Shown here: one piece after another, positions 1 through 5,580 of the stretch
Layout of the letters: each line of letters opens with the position of its first letter
Position numbering within the stretch: position 1 is the stretch's first letter
From: Bacteroidota bacterium
GTDB lineage: Bacteria > Bacteroidota > Bacteroidia > Flavobacteriales > Flavobacteriaceae
Direction of reading: 5' to 3'
Length of the DNA: 7,503 bases
Assembly: GCA_009937085.1 (NCBI GenBank)
Contig: JAACDD010000048.1
Location: 1-7,503, forward strand
Notes under the pieces: model-generated
The model's database searches: none
What the model was told of the DNA's origin: nothing
Seen by the model: only the letters and a program-made list of their open reading frames with translations
Translations under genes and position numbers: made by a program

Positions 1-487
1 CAAAAATAACCGAAACAGTACGTCCGCGTGTGGTAAAGTCCATACCGCCAGAATGGTACTCAGAACCAACTAATAATACGTTTTTGTACATGCCCGTTTT
101 AATAAATTGATCGGCAACAGAAAGTCCATATATAAAGCCTGAACATTGGTTGCGAATATCCAATGCGGGACATGTTCCCATGCCCATTTGATTTTGTAAC
201 AACACGCCAGAACCTGGGAAGTACAAATCGGGACTAAGCGTAGCAAAAATTATAAGGTCGATATCATCCTTATTAATTGCGGCACGTTCTAACGCCATTT
301 CGGCAGCTTTTACGCCCATGGTTGTTGTGCCCTCTCCTGAATCTTTTTTAATTAATCGGCGCTCTTTTATTCCGGTGCGTTCGGTTATCCATTCATCGTT
401 AGTATCCATGAATTTGGACAAATCGTCATTTGTCACAACGTTGTCAGGAACATAGTGTCCTAGGCCTGCAATTCGAGAGCTGTACAT
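1..487 (-). CDS. 3-oxoacyl-ACP synthase III (KAS III / FabH family), N-terminal part
   Basis: This is the first 162 codons of a ketoacyl-ACP synthase III; the C-terminal half lies beyond the left edge. Family members condense an acyl-CoA starter (or another acyl thioester) with malonyl-ACP in the cytoplasm. Visible hallmarks are the N-terminal RIAGLGHYVPDNVVTND, the DEWITERTGI segment (about residues 31-40), and the active-site region LDIRNQCSGF with the catalytic Cys at 115, close to Cys112 of E. coli FabH. The His and Asn of the catalytic triad are outside the window. The residues before the Cys are Arg-Asn-Gln rather than the small residues usual in housekeeping FabH, and no plsX or rpmF, the common neighbours of fabH, is seen. 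I therefore read it as a KAS III paralogue of unknown substrate rather than certainly the housekeeping fabH. It is divergent from htpG and preceded by a leader peptide and terminator hairpin, suggesting attenuation control. Confidence 0.88.
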   Translation of the reverse strand, partial: MYSSRIAGLGHYVPDNVVTNDDLSKFMDTNDEWITERTGIKERRLIKKDSGEGTTTMGVKAAEMALERAAINKDDIDLIIFATLSPDLYFPGSGVLLQNQMGMGTCPALDIRNQCSGFIYGLSVADQFIKTGMYKNVLLVGSEYHSGGMDFTTRGRTVSVIF

Positions 488-500
488 AATTAGTTAAATT

Positions 501-565
501 GAAGGTGCAAGAAACAAAATAAAATGGTAGAAAAAAAGAAGGTGCAACAACCACGATGCACCTTC
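501..565. repeat. Three copies of GAAGGTGCA: two direct, one inverted
   Basis: On the plus strand GAAGGTGCAA occurs at 501-510 and again at 538-547, and its complement TGCACCTTC is at 557-565. In the minus-strand RNA the 5' arm (565-557) can therefore pair with either of two identical 3' arms: the near one (546-538), forming the terminator, or the far one (509-501), which leaves the U run in a loop and ends 13 bases before the KAS III start codon. The repeats are seen directly; the alternative pairing is inference. Confidence 0.8.
531..565 (-). terminator. Intrinsic terminator / attenuator hairpin in the KAS III leader
   Basis: On the minus strand GAAGGTGCA (565-557), a 10-base loop, and TGCACCTTC (546-538) form a perfect 9-bp stem, followed directly by seven T (537-531). 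There is no T run on the plus-strand side, so it works only in the minus direction. No complete gene lies upstream on that strand, only the promoter and the leader ORF, so the hairpin would end a short leader RNA before the KAS III gene. This points to attenuation rather than end-of-operon termination. Confidence 0.75.
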
Positions 566-572
566 GAACAAC

Positions 573-629
573 TTAACCAAAATAAACAAACCAATAAAAG
601 GAGTGTTGTGTAATCGTAAGAGTTTTCAT
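573..629 (-). CDS. Putative aromatic-rich leader peptide (18 aa)
   Basis: This short minus-strand ORF encodes MKTLTITQHSFYWFVYFG followed by TAA. Six of the last eight residues are aromatic (Phe, Tyr, Trp, Phe, Tyr, Phe). A GGAGAAA lies upstream of the ATG, a purine-rich stretch that could act as a ribosome site. An in-frame ATG at 659-657 would extend it to 28 residues, but that start would sit only a few bases from the predicted transcription start. The ORF lies between a good promoter and an intrinsic terminator whose stem begins 7 bases after the stop codon. That order (promoter, short ORF rich in one amino acid class, terminator, structural gene) is the layout of ribosome-mediated attenuators such as those of trp and phe operons. 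I do not recognise this peptide from a described system; translation and function are inferred. Confidence 0.5.
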   Translation of the reverse strand: MKTLTITQHSFYWFVYFG

Positions 630-670
630 AGCAAATTTCTCCGAAACAATTCTGTTCATTGATTACTCCA

Positions 671-703
671 CAAATATAAAAATGTTTAACAAAAAAACAA
701 AAT
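671..703 (-). promoter_or_regulatory. Promoter for the leader/KAS III transcript
   Basis: On the minus strand an ATTTTG (703-698) is followed by 19 bases and then TATATTTG (678-671). This matches the Bacteroidetes sigma consensus (TTTG / TTG, about 19-20 bp, TAnnTTTG). Transcription would start near 664-667, just before the leader ORF. The motif and spacing are seen directly; activity is inferred. Confidence 0.65.
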
Positions 704-785
704 ATTTAAACAAAAATATTGTGTCATCATGTCAGCCAATCCATTTTGGTACTTTTTTTGGTTTAAATTAAAAAACATAAAAATT

Positions 786-2666
786 ATGGCTTCAGGTAAA
801 ATAAATGTTGCGGTTGAAAACATTTTTCCACTCATTAAAAAATTCCTTTACAGTGATCACGAAATTTTCTTACGTGAGCTGGTTTCAAATGCGACAGATG
901 CTACGCTTAAACTAAAGCATCTTGCCAATATTGGTGAGGCAAACATCACATATGGCAATCCGCAAATTGAAATTAAGGTTGACAAAGACAAACGCACACT
1001 TCATGTAACAGATGAAGGTTTGGGGATGACTATAGAGGAAGTCAACAAATACATTAATGAGTTGGCTTTTTCGGGTGCAGAGGAATTTATCAATCAATAT
1101 AAGGACAGTGCAAAAGATAGCGGGATTATCGGACATTTTGGTCTTGGATTTTATTCTGCATTTATGGTGTCAGAGAAAGTCGAAATCATCACGAAATCAC
1201 ATAAAGATGCTCCTGCAGCGCATTGGACTTGTGACGGTTCCCCCGAATACACACTTGTTGAACATGACAAAACAGCACGCGGAACAGAAATCATTTTGCA
1301 TATCGACAGCGATTCGGATGAATTCTTGGAAGAAGCGCGCATTCGTGAATTACTTGCCAAGTACAATAAGTTTATGCCCATTCCGATTAAGTTTGGAACA
1401 CGTGAAGAAACGCGTGAAGAAGGCGAAGGCGACGATAAAAAAGAGATCAAAGAAACGGTAGATGATATTATCAATAATCCAACTCCAGCATGGACAAAAA
1501 AGCCAAATGAGTTAAAAGACGAAGATTACACTTCGTTTTATCGTGAGCTTTATCCGATGCAGTTTGAGGAGCCATTATTTCATATTCACCTTAATGTAGA
1601 TTATCCATTTGCGCTGACAGGAATTTTGTATTTCCCGAAGTTGAATAACGATCTCAATATTCAAAAAGACCGCATTCAACTGTATCAAAATCAAGTGTTT
1701 GTAACAGACAACGTAGAAGGTATTGTTCCTGAGTTTTTGACCATGTTGCGTGGTGTTATTGATTCACCAGATATTCCATTAAACGTATCTAGAAGTTACC
1801 TTCAGGCAGACGGTGCAGTGAAGAAAATCAGCAATTATATTACCAAAAAAGTAGCGGATAAATTGCAATCCATATTTAAAAATGAGCGTGAAAACTTAGA
1901 ACAAAAGTGGAACGACATCAAAATGGTAATTGAATACGGAATGCTTTCTGAAGAAAAATTCTACGATAAAGCAAAAAAGTTTAACCTCTTCCCTACTACA
2001 GACGGAACATTCTTGACGTTAGACGAACTCAAAGAACAAACCAAAGAAGCGCAGACAGACAAAGACGGAAAGCTAATACAGTTATATGCCGCAAATGCTG
2101 AGGAGCAACACGCTTACATTCAGGCTGCCAAAGACAAAGGCTATACGGTGCTGTTGTTAGACTCACCAATTGTGGGGCATTTGTTGCAAAAATTAGAGCA
2201 AGAAGACGACAAGTTAGGTTTTGTACGCGTAGATTCGGATCATATAGATAAGCTGATTGCTAAAGACGAACCACAACTTTCTAAACTAAGTGACGAGGAA
2301 AAAGAAACACTCAAACCACTTATTGAAGACGTTGTACCAAAAGAGCAATACACGGTGCAGTTAGAAGCGATGGACAGCGAGGCAGCGCCATTTATGATTA
2401 CGCAACCTGAGTTTATGCGACGTATGAAAGAAATGCAACAGACTGGCGGCGGCGGCGGTATGTTTGGAGGTGGTTTCCCCGATATGTATCAATTGGTGGT
2501 GAATATAAACCACCCGTTGGTATCACAAATTTTGGAAACCAAAACCAAAAAGAAACAAGAACGCTTAATAAAGCAGTCGTTAGATTTAGCACGTTTGTCG
2601 CAATCGCTACTAAAAGGAGAAGAACTTACCACCTTTATCAAACGCAGTTTTGATATGATCAAATAA
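786..2666 (+). CDS. htpG: Molecular chaperone HtpG (bacterial Hsp90)
   Basis: This encodes a 626-residue cytoplasmic Hsp90, close to the 624 of E. coli HtpG. It is an ATP-driven homodimeric chaperone. The N-terminal GHKL ATPase domain shows FLRELVSNATDA with Glu31 (catalytic), Asn35 and Asp38, then DEGLGM (76-81), the lid glycines GHFGLGF (116-122) and GTEIILHI (166-173). A charged linker (about 205-228) leads to the middle domain, where Arg336 in NVSRSYLQ matches the catalytic-loop arginine of E. coli. The C-terminal domain has a run of five Gly (554-558) and then MFGGGF; there is no MEEVD tail, as expected in bacteria. I place the start at 786, where MASGKINV matches the family N-terminus. 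The frame stays open to an ATG at 729, but that would add 19 unusual residues. I see no convincing plus-strand promoter or GC-rich terminator for it. Confidence 0.97.
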   Translation: MASGKINVAVENIFPLIKKFLYSDHEIFLRELVSNATDATLKLKHLANIGEANITYGNPQIEIKVDKDKRTLHVTDEGLGMTIEEVNKYINELAFSGAEEFINQYKDSAKDSGIIGHFGLGFYSAFMVSEKVEIITKSHKDAPAAHWTCDGSPEYTLVEHDKTARGTEIILHIDSDSDEFLEEARIRELLAKYNKFMPIPIKFGTREETREEGEGDDKKEIKETVDDIINNPTPAWTKKPNELKDEDYTSFYRELYPMQFEEPLFHIHLNVDYPFALTGILYFPKLNNDLNIQKDRIQLYQNQVFVTDNVEGIVPEFLTMLRGVIDSPDIPLNVSRSYLQADGAVKKISNYITKKVADKLQSIFKNERENLEQKWNDIKMVIEYGMLSEEKFYDKAKKFNLFPTTDGTFLTLDELKEQTKEAQTDKDGKLIQLYAANAEEQHAYIQAAKDKGYTVLLLDSPIVGHLLQKLEQEDDKLGFVRVDSDHIDKLIAKDEPQLSKLSDEEKETLKPLIEDVVPKEQYTVQLEAMDSEAAPFMITQPEFMRRMKEMQQTGGGGGMFGGGFPDMYQLVVNINHPLVSQILETKTKKKQERLIKQSLDLARLSQSLLKGEELTTFIKRSFDMIK

Positions 2667-2874
2667 ATCATAGCGTATTAGAACGAGACTCTTTCAGTTT
2701 GGGTGAATTTTACGACTTAATTAAAGTTGACACTTAAATTTAACTAAAATTACTCCAGCTGATATATTCATATAATATTATTAAAAAAGGGAAATCAGTA
2801 AGAAAAACATATTTTAAACCGCTATATCAACTATTTATCTTAATTTTAGGTAATATTAATCCAAATCTTAATTT

Positions 2875-3270
2875 ATGAAACAGTTGACTATTCTCATTTG
2901 TGTTTTTTCATTTTCTATATTTTCTATAACTAGTAGTGCTCAAGAACAAGAGCACGCCCAACTCATGATTGTGAAATTTCATGCAGATTGGTGTGGTTCC
3001 TGTAAAGCAATTGCACCAGCTATAAAAGAACTAAAGGCGTCTTTAGAAGGCAAGCCTACTCTATTTGTAAAACTAGATTTTACAAACGACGCCACTAAAG
3101 CTCAAGCAAAAATGCTATCGAAGGCTTTAGGGATTCATGACATTGTAAGTAAACACAATAAAACTGGTTTTGTTTTGGTTATTGACAGTAAAACAAAAAA
3201 AGTTCATGAAAAGCTCACTAAGAAGATGAACGCCAAAGAAATGAAAGACAAAATTGTTGCCCTTCTTTAG
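2875..3270 (+). CDS. Exported thioredoxin-fold protein with WCGSC motif
   Basis: This is a 131-residue protein. Residues 1-22 form a signal peptide: a Lys, a hydrophobic stretch rich in Leu, Ile, Phe and Ser, then SSA before Gln23. The mature protein should be in the periplasm, or anchored if the peptide is not cleaved. The thioredoxin core follows: VKFHADWCGSCK places the redox cysteines at 40 and 43, then a helix, the strand PTLFVKLDFTND (61-72), and the strand GFVLVID (98-104). The cis-proline that faces the CxxC in ordinary thioredoxins is missing; the matching place reads NKTGF. It is probably a thiol-disulfide oxidoreductase, but the partner is unknown. It is monocistronic: about 200 bp of AT-rich sequence separate it from htpG, and a strong terminator follows. 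Confidence 0.85.
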   Translation: MKQLTILICVFSFSIFSITSSAQEQEHAQLMIVKFHADWCGSCKAIAPAIKELKASLEGKPTLFVKLDFTNDATKAQAKMLSKALGIHDIVSKHNKTGFVLVIDSKTKKVHEKLTKKMNAKEMKDKIVALL

Positions 3271-3294
3271 AAGTCATAGCTTACAAGACAATAT

Positions 3295-3329
3295 AAATCC
3301 TTCATAAATATGTGAGGGATTTTTTTTTT
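3295..3329 (+). terminator. Intrinsic terminator after the thioredoxin-like gene
   Basis: AAATCCTTCA (3295-3304), an 8-base loop, and TGAGGGATTT (3313-3322) form a 10-bp stem with one G-U pair. It runs into ten T (3320-3329). It lies 25 bases after the stop codon and separates the thioredoxin-like gene from the K+ channel unit. Confidence 0.85.
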
Positions 3330-3364
3330 AAAAATTACATTACATTTATAAAAAACCGTACACC

Positions 3365-3697
3365 ATGTTATTTTTTTGGCATACACTACTTTCTTTTTGG
3401 CGAGACCCTGCCTACCGTAGTTTAATTTTTGCAACCAATATTTTTTTGGGTATCGGGACAATCGCCTATCGCTATATTGAAGATTGGTCGTGGTTGGATT
3501 CGCTTTATTTTTCGGTCATTACCCTAACCACTATTGGTTATGGCGATTTTTCACCACAAACCAATTTGGGTAAACTTTTTACCATGGCATATATCGTTAT
3601 AGGAGTAGCATTAATTTTGGGGTTTGTAAATACCTTATTTTTGCACTATAAAGAAGAAGTGACCAAAAAGCGAAACACTAAAAAAAACGTAAAATAA
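3365..3697 (+). CDS. Small two-transmembrane potassium channel (Ion_trans_2 type)
   Basis: This encodes 110 residues with the KcsA-like plan: a first membrane helix at about 19-37, a pore helix, a selectivity filter TTIGYGD (55-61), and a second membrane helix at about 70-93. The C-terminus is short and basic (KKRNTKKNVK). TIGYG is the classic K+ filter signature, so a tetrameric K+ pore in the inner membrane is the expected form. There is no RCK/TrkA-N domain, no voltage sensor and no cyclic-nucleotide domain, so what gates it is not visible. Its stop codon overlaps the start of the AlkB-type gene in the sequence TAATG, which suggests one mRNA and translational coupling. No clear TAnnTTTG promoter was found in the short gap after the preceding terminator. 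Confidence 0.9.
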   Translation: MLFFWHTLLSFWRDPAYRSLIFATNIFLGIGTIAYRYIEDWSWLDSLYFSVITLTTIGYGDFSPQTNLGKLFTMAYIVIGVALILGFVNTLFLHYKEEVTKKRNTKKNVK

Positions 3698-4302
3698 TGT
3701 CATTCCTTTTTGATGTTTTTGAACCCAAACTTCCCGACGCTACAATTCGGTATTACCCGAATTTTTTAGCAAAAGATGTTGCAGACAGCTATTTTTCGGA
3801 GTTGCTGGATACTATTCCGTGGCAAAATGACCCGATTACTGTTTTTGGAAAAACCTATCCACAACCACGTATGACGTCATTACACGGACATACTACAGAC
3901 CCATACGGATATTCTGGGATTGTGATGCAACCAAACCCGATGACCAAACCTCTCAAGGAAATCGAAACAAAAATTAAAACTCTTTGCGAGGAACGTTTTA
4001 CTACTGTCTTATTGAATTTGTACCGAACAGGTAAAGACAGTAACGGTTGGCACGCCGACGACGAACCCGAATTAGGACAAAATCCTGTAATTGCGTCGGT
4101 GAGTTTGGGAGCAGAACGCTATTTTCATCTTAAGCACAAACACGATAAAACCCAACGTCTAAAATTTGCGTTAGCACATGGAAGTTTACTGCTTATGGAA
4201 GGAAGCACGCAACACTATTGGAAACATCAAGTTGCAAAAACAGCACGAGAAGTTGAGCCGCGCATTAACCTAACATTTAGAAAAGTACTTAAAGTGCATT
4301 AA
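3697..4302 (+). CDS. AlkB-like 2-oxoglutarate/Fe(II) dioxygenase (alkylation repair)
   Basis: This 201-residue protein belongs to the AlkB family, which oxidatively removes alkyl groups such as 1-methyladenine and 3-methylcytosine from nucleic acids using Fe(II), O2 and 2-oxoglutarate. NLYRTGKDSNGWHADDE gives the HxD iron motif (His119, Asp121); the distal iron ligand is most likely His177 in YWKHQV; the EPRINLTFR segment carries Arg189 and Arg195, matching the 2-oxoglutarate and fold arginines. The PRMTSLHG (57-64) and YGYSG (70-74) segments are typical of the ALKBH2/3-like bacterial group rather than E. coli AlkB itself. It starts inside the stop codon of the K+ channel gene. Its 3' end overlaps the end of a convergent small gene by 14 bp. 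The family call is firm; the substrate is inferred. Confidence 0.93.
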   Translation: MSFLFDVFEPKLPDATIRYYPNFLAKDVADSYFSELLDTIPWQNDPITVFGKTYPQPRMTSLHGHTTDPYGYSGIVMQPNPMTKPLKEIETKIKTLCEERFTTVLLNLYRTGKDSNGWHADDEPELGQNPVIASVSLGAERYFHLKHKHDKTQRLKFALAHGSLLLMEGSTQHYWKHQVAKTAREVEPRINLTFRKVLKVH

Positions 4303-4555
4303 GTTTTTCAATCAGTGCATTCCCTTTATCAGTAAGCTCATCTTGAATTGCACGAAAGTGTGCTTTTTTGTTCGCAATGTCTTTTTGATTAAGTTTTACA
4401 CTGAATGCATCAAAGGCGGTTATGGCCTCGTCAACAATAGCCGAAGAAGATTTTTTATCGGCGTCTGGATTAGCTTTTTCCCAGTCAAAAGTCATTTCAA
4501 TAATCTCTCCCAACACGTGGTTGATATCTTTTTTTAAGTCGCGAATAGATGCCAT
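4289..4555 (-). CDS. Small protein of unknown function, third gene of the idi unit
   Basis: This encodes 88 residues starting MASIRDLKKDINHVLGEIIE. It is soluble, without Cys, signal peptide or membrane segment, rich in Lys, Asp, Glu and Ala, and looks almost wholly alpha-helical. I do not recognise a named domain, although it resembles small hypothetical proteins of Flavobacteriia. It is probably real because it follows the PTPS/QueD-family gene on the same strand after only 11 bases and has the composition of a normal protein. Its last codons overlap the end of the convergent AlkB-type gene. No function can be assigned. Confidence 0.75.
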   Translation of the reverse strand: MASIRDLKKDINHVLGEIIEMTFDWEKANPDADKKSSSAIVDEAITAFDAFSVKLNQKDIANKKAHFRAIQDELTDKGNALIEKLNAL

Positions 4556-4566
4556 AAGTCTTATGT

Positions 4567-4983
4567 TTATTTAGGCCCCGAAAACTGTACATAGTTTCGA
4601 GGGGTTTCATACAAAGTTATAGATAAATCGTTATTTTTTTCAATGTGAGGTCTAAGCTTTTCCCAAATCACCACAGATATATTTTCTGCAGTAGGAATCA
4701 GAGATGCAAACTCAGGCACCTGCTCGTTCAAATTTTTATGATCAAATGCGTCTTCTATATGGGCTTTGATCAAATCCTTAAGAACCTTCATATCCATCAC
4801 ATAGCCAGTTTCTGGGTCAATTTCACCCGTAACCGAAACAATAAGATCGTAGTTGTGCCCGTGAAAATAGGGGTTACTACACTTGTCAAAGATAGCTTCG
4901 TTTTGGGCATCTGTCCAATCTTTTCTGTACAGTCGGTGCGCCGCATTAAAGTGTGCCTTTCGGCTCACGGTTACTTTATTCAT
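4567..4983 (-). CDS. queD: 6-pyruvoyl-tetrahydropterin synthase / 6-carboxytetrahydropterin synthase (QueD) family
   Basis: This 138-residue enzyme of the T-fold PTPS/QueD family acts on dihydroneopterin triphosphate, giving 6-carboxytetrahydropterin (queuosine route) or 6-pyruvoyl-tetrahydropterin. The zinc ligands are His16 (FNAAHRL), His41 and His43 (FHGHNY). The catalytic Cys is 35, in KCSNPYFHGH; Asp81-His82 in FDHKNL complete the triad, and Glu126 in YETPRN anchors the pterin. The Cys-to-HGH spacing and the EIDPETG, DHKNLN and TAEN blocks resemble animal-type PTPS more than short E. coli-type QueD, so the product is uncertain; QueD is the default name. The start overlaps the idi stop by 4 bp (ATGA), so the two are co-transcribed and probably translationally coupled. 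No queC or queE is nearby. Confidence 0.9.
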   Translation of the reverse strand: MNKVTVSRKAHFNAAHRLYRKDWTDAQNEAIFDKCSNPYFHGHNYDLIVSVTGEIDPETGYVMDMKVLKDLIKAHIEDAFDHKNLNEQVPEFASLIPTAENISVVIWEKLRPHIEKNNDLSITLYETPRNYVQFSGPK

Positions 4984-5498
4984 AGCAATTTTATTTTTTC
5001 ATAGAATTGCTCAAAGATAATAATAAACCATGCGGTATAGTGCTCGGGACGCGCAGTAATATCGCCATGAACTTCTGCCACAGGCATCCATTTCCAATTG
5101 GCAACTTCATCTGAGTTAATATTGGGTACGTCGTTATATTGACCAATCATGATATGATCCAACTCATGCTCAGTAAGTCCGTTATCAAATGGCGCTTTAT
5201 AAATGAATGAAGTTACTTCTCGAAGTTCAGTAACAAATCCCATTTCTTCTTGCAATCTACGCTGGCCAGCAGCAATATTAGTCTCACCATCCCGTTGATG
5301 ACTGCAACAGGTATTGGTCCACAAACCTGGTGAATGGTATTTGTGTAAGGCGCGTTGTTGCAGCATCAATTCACCCTTGTCGTTGAGGACAAAAACCGAA
5401 AATGCACGGTGCAATACGCCCTTTTCATGCGCTTCCATTTTGGGCATTAAACCCAGTTGATTATCTGCGGTATCAACTAAAATAACCTGTTCTTCCAT
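4980..5498 (-). CDS. idi: Isopentenyl-diphosphate delta-isomerase, type I
   Basis: This 172-residue type I Idi interconverts isopentenyl and dimethylallyl diphosphate, feeding carotenoid and quinone synthesis. It has the Nudix fold: LMLQQRALHKYHSPGLWTNT (44-63), then CCSHQ with the catalytic Cys at 65 and His67, the Nudix-like helix RRLQEEMG (80-87), and Glu110/Glu112 in TEHELDH, equivalent to the metal and catalytic acids. His24 and His30 match the N-terminal metal histidines. The usual HP after the active-site Cys reads HQ here. I chose the start at 5498 (MEEQVILVDT) because it gives the family length; an upstream in-frame ATG at 5573 would add 25 hydrophobic residues and run into the promoter of the divergent protease gene. 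It is the first gene of a three-gene unit. Confidence 0.94.
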   Translation of the reverse strand: MEEQVILVDTADNQLGLMPKMEAHEKGVLHRAFSVFVLNDKGELMLQQRALHKYHSPGLWTNTCCSHQRDGETNIAAGQRRLQEEMGFVTELREVTSFIYKAPFDNGLTEHELDHIMIGQYNDVPNINSDEVANWKWMPVAEVHGDITARPEHYTAWFIIIFEQFYEKIKLL

Positions 5499-5551
5499 AT
5501 AAAAATTAAAAATACAAAAAATGATATGTCCAACAGCTAATTTTAAATTGA

Positions 5552-5559
5552 TATATTTG
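5552..5559 (+). promoter_or_regulatory. Candidate -7 box for the secreted protease gene
   Basis: TATATTTG matches the Bacteroidetes -7 consensus TAnnTTTG exactly and lies 21 bases before the ATG at 5581. No good -33 TTG is seen at the usual distance, so confidence is moderate. Its position supports starting the protease at 5581 rather than at an in-frame ATG at 5521, which would lie upstream of the promoter. Confidence 0.45.
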
Positions 5560-5580
5560 AAAGGCCATGTCATTTATGTA

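Noticed and set aside
729..785. Plus-strand promoter for htpG around the TACTTTTT at 750-757
   Set aside because: It matches the -7 consensus imperfectly and has no TTG at the right distance.
1057..1461. Long open frame inside htpG on the plus strand, and others opposite it
   Set aside because: They are alternative-frame shadows of a well-conserved chaperone gene, with no start context or recognisable protein.
2667..2874. Gap between htpG and the thioredoxin-like gene searched for a small gene, terminator or promoter
   Set aside because: Only AT-rich sequence with weak imperfect palindromes such as the one near 2712-2724; no exact TAnnTTTG with a spaced TTG, no GC stem with a T run.
4287..4308. 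Small hairpin ACTTAA-loop-TTAAGT followed by five T, across the two convergent stop codons
   Set aside because: The stem has only six pairs, five of them A-U, too weak for a confident terminator; it may just reflect the AT-rich overlap.
5499..5573. In-frame N-terminal extension of idi (25 residues, hydrophobic)
   Set aside because: Type I Idi does not carry it, the length from 5498 already fits the family, and the extension overlaps the divergent promoter region.
5521..5580. In-frame upstream start of the secreted protease
   Set aside because: It would bury the signal peptide 20 residues inside the protein and lie upstream of the -7 box at 5552-5559.
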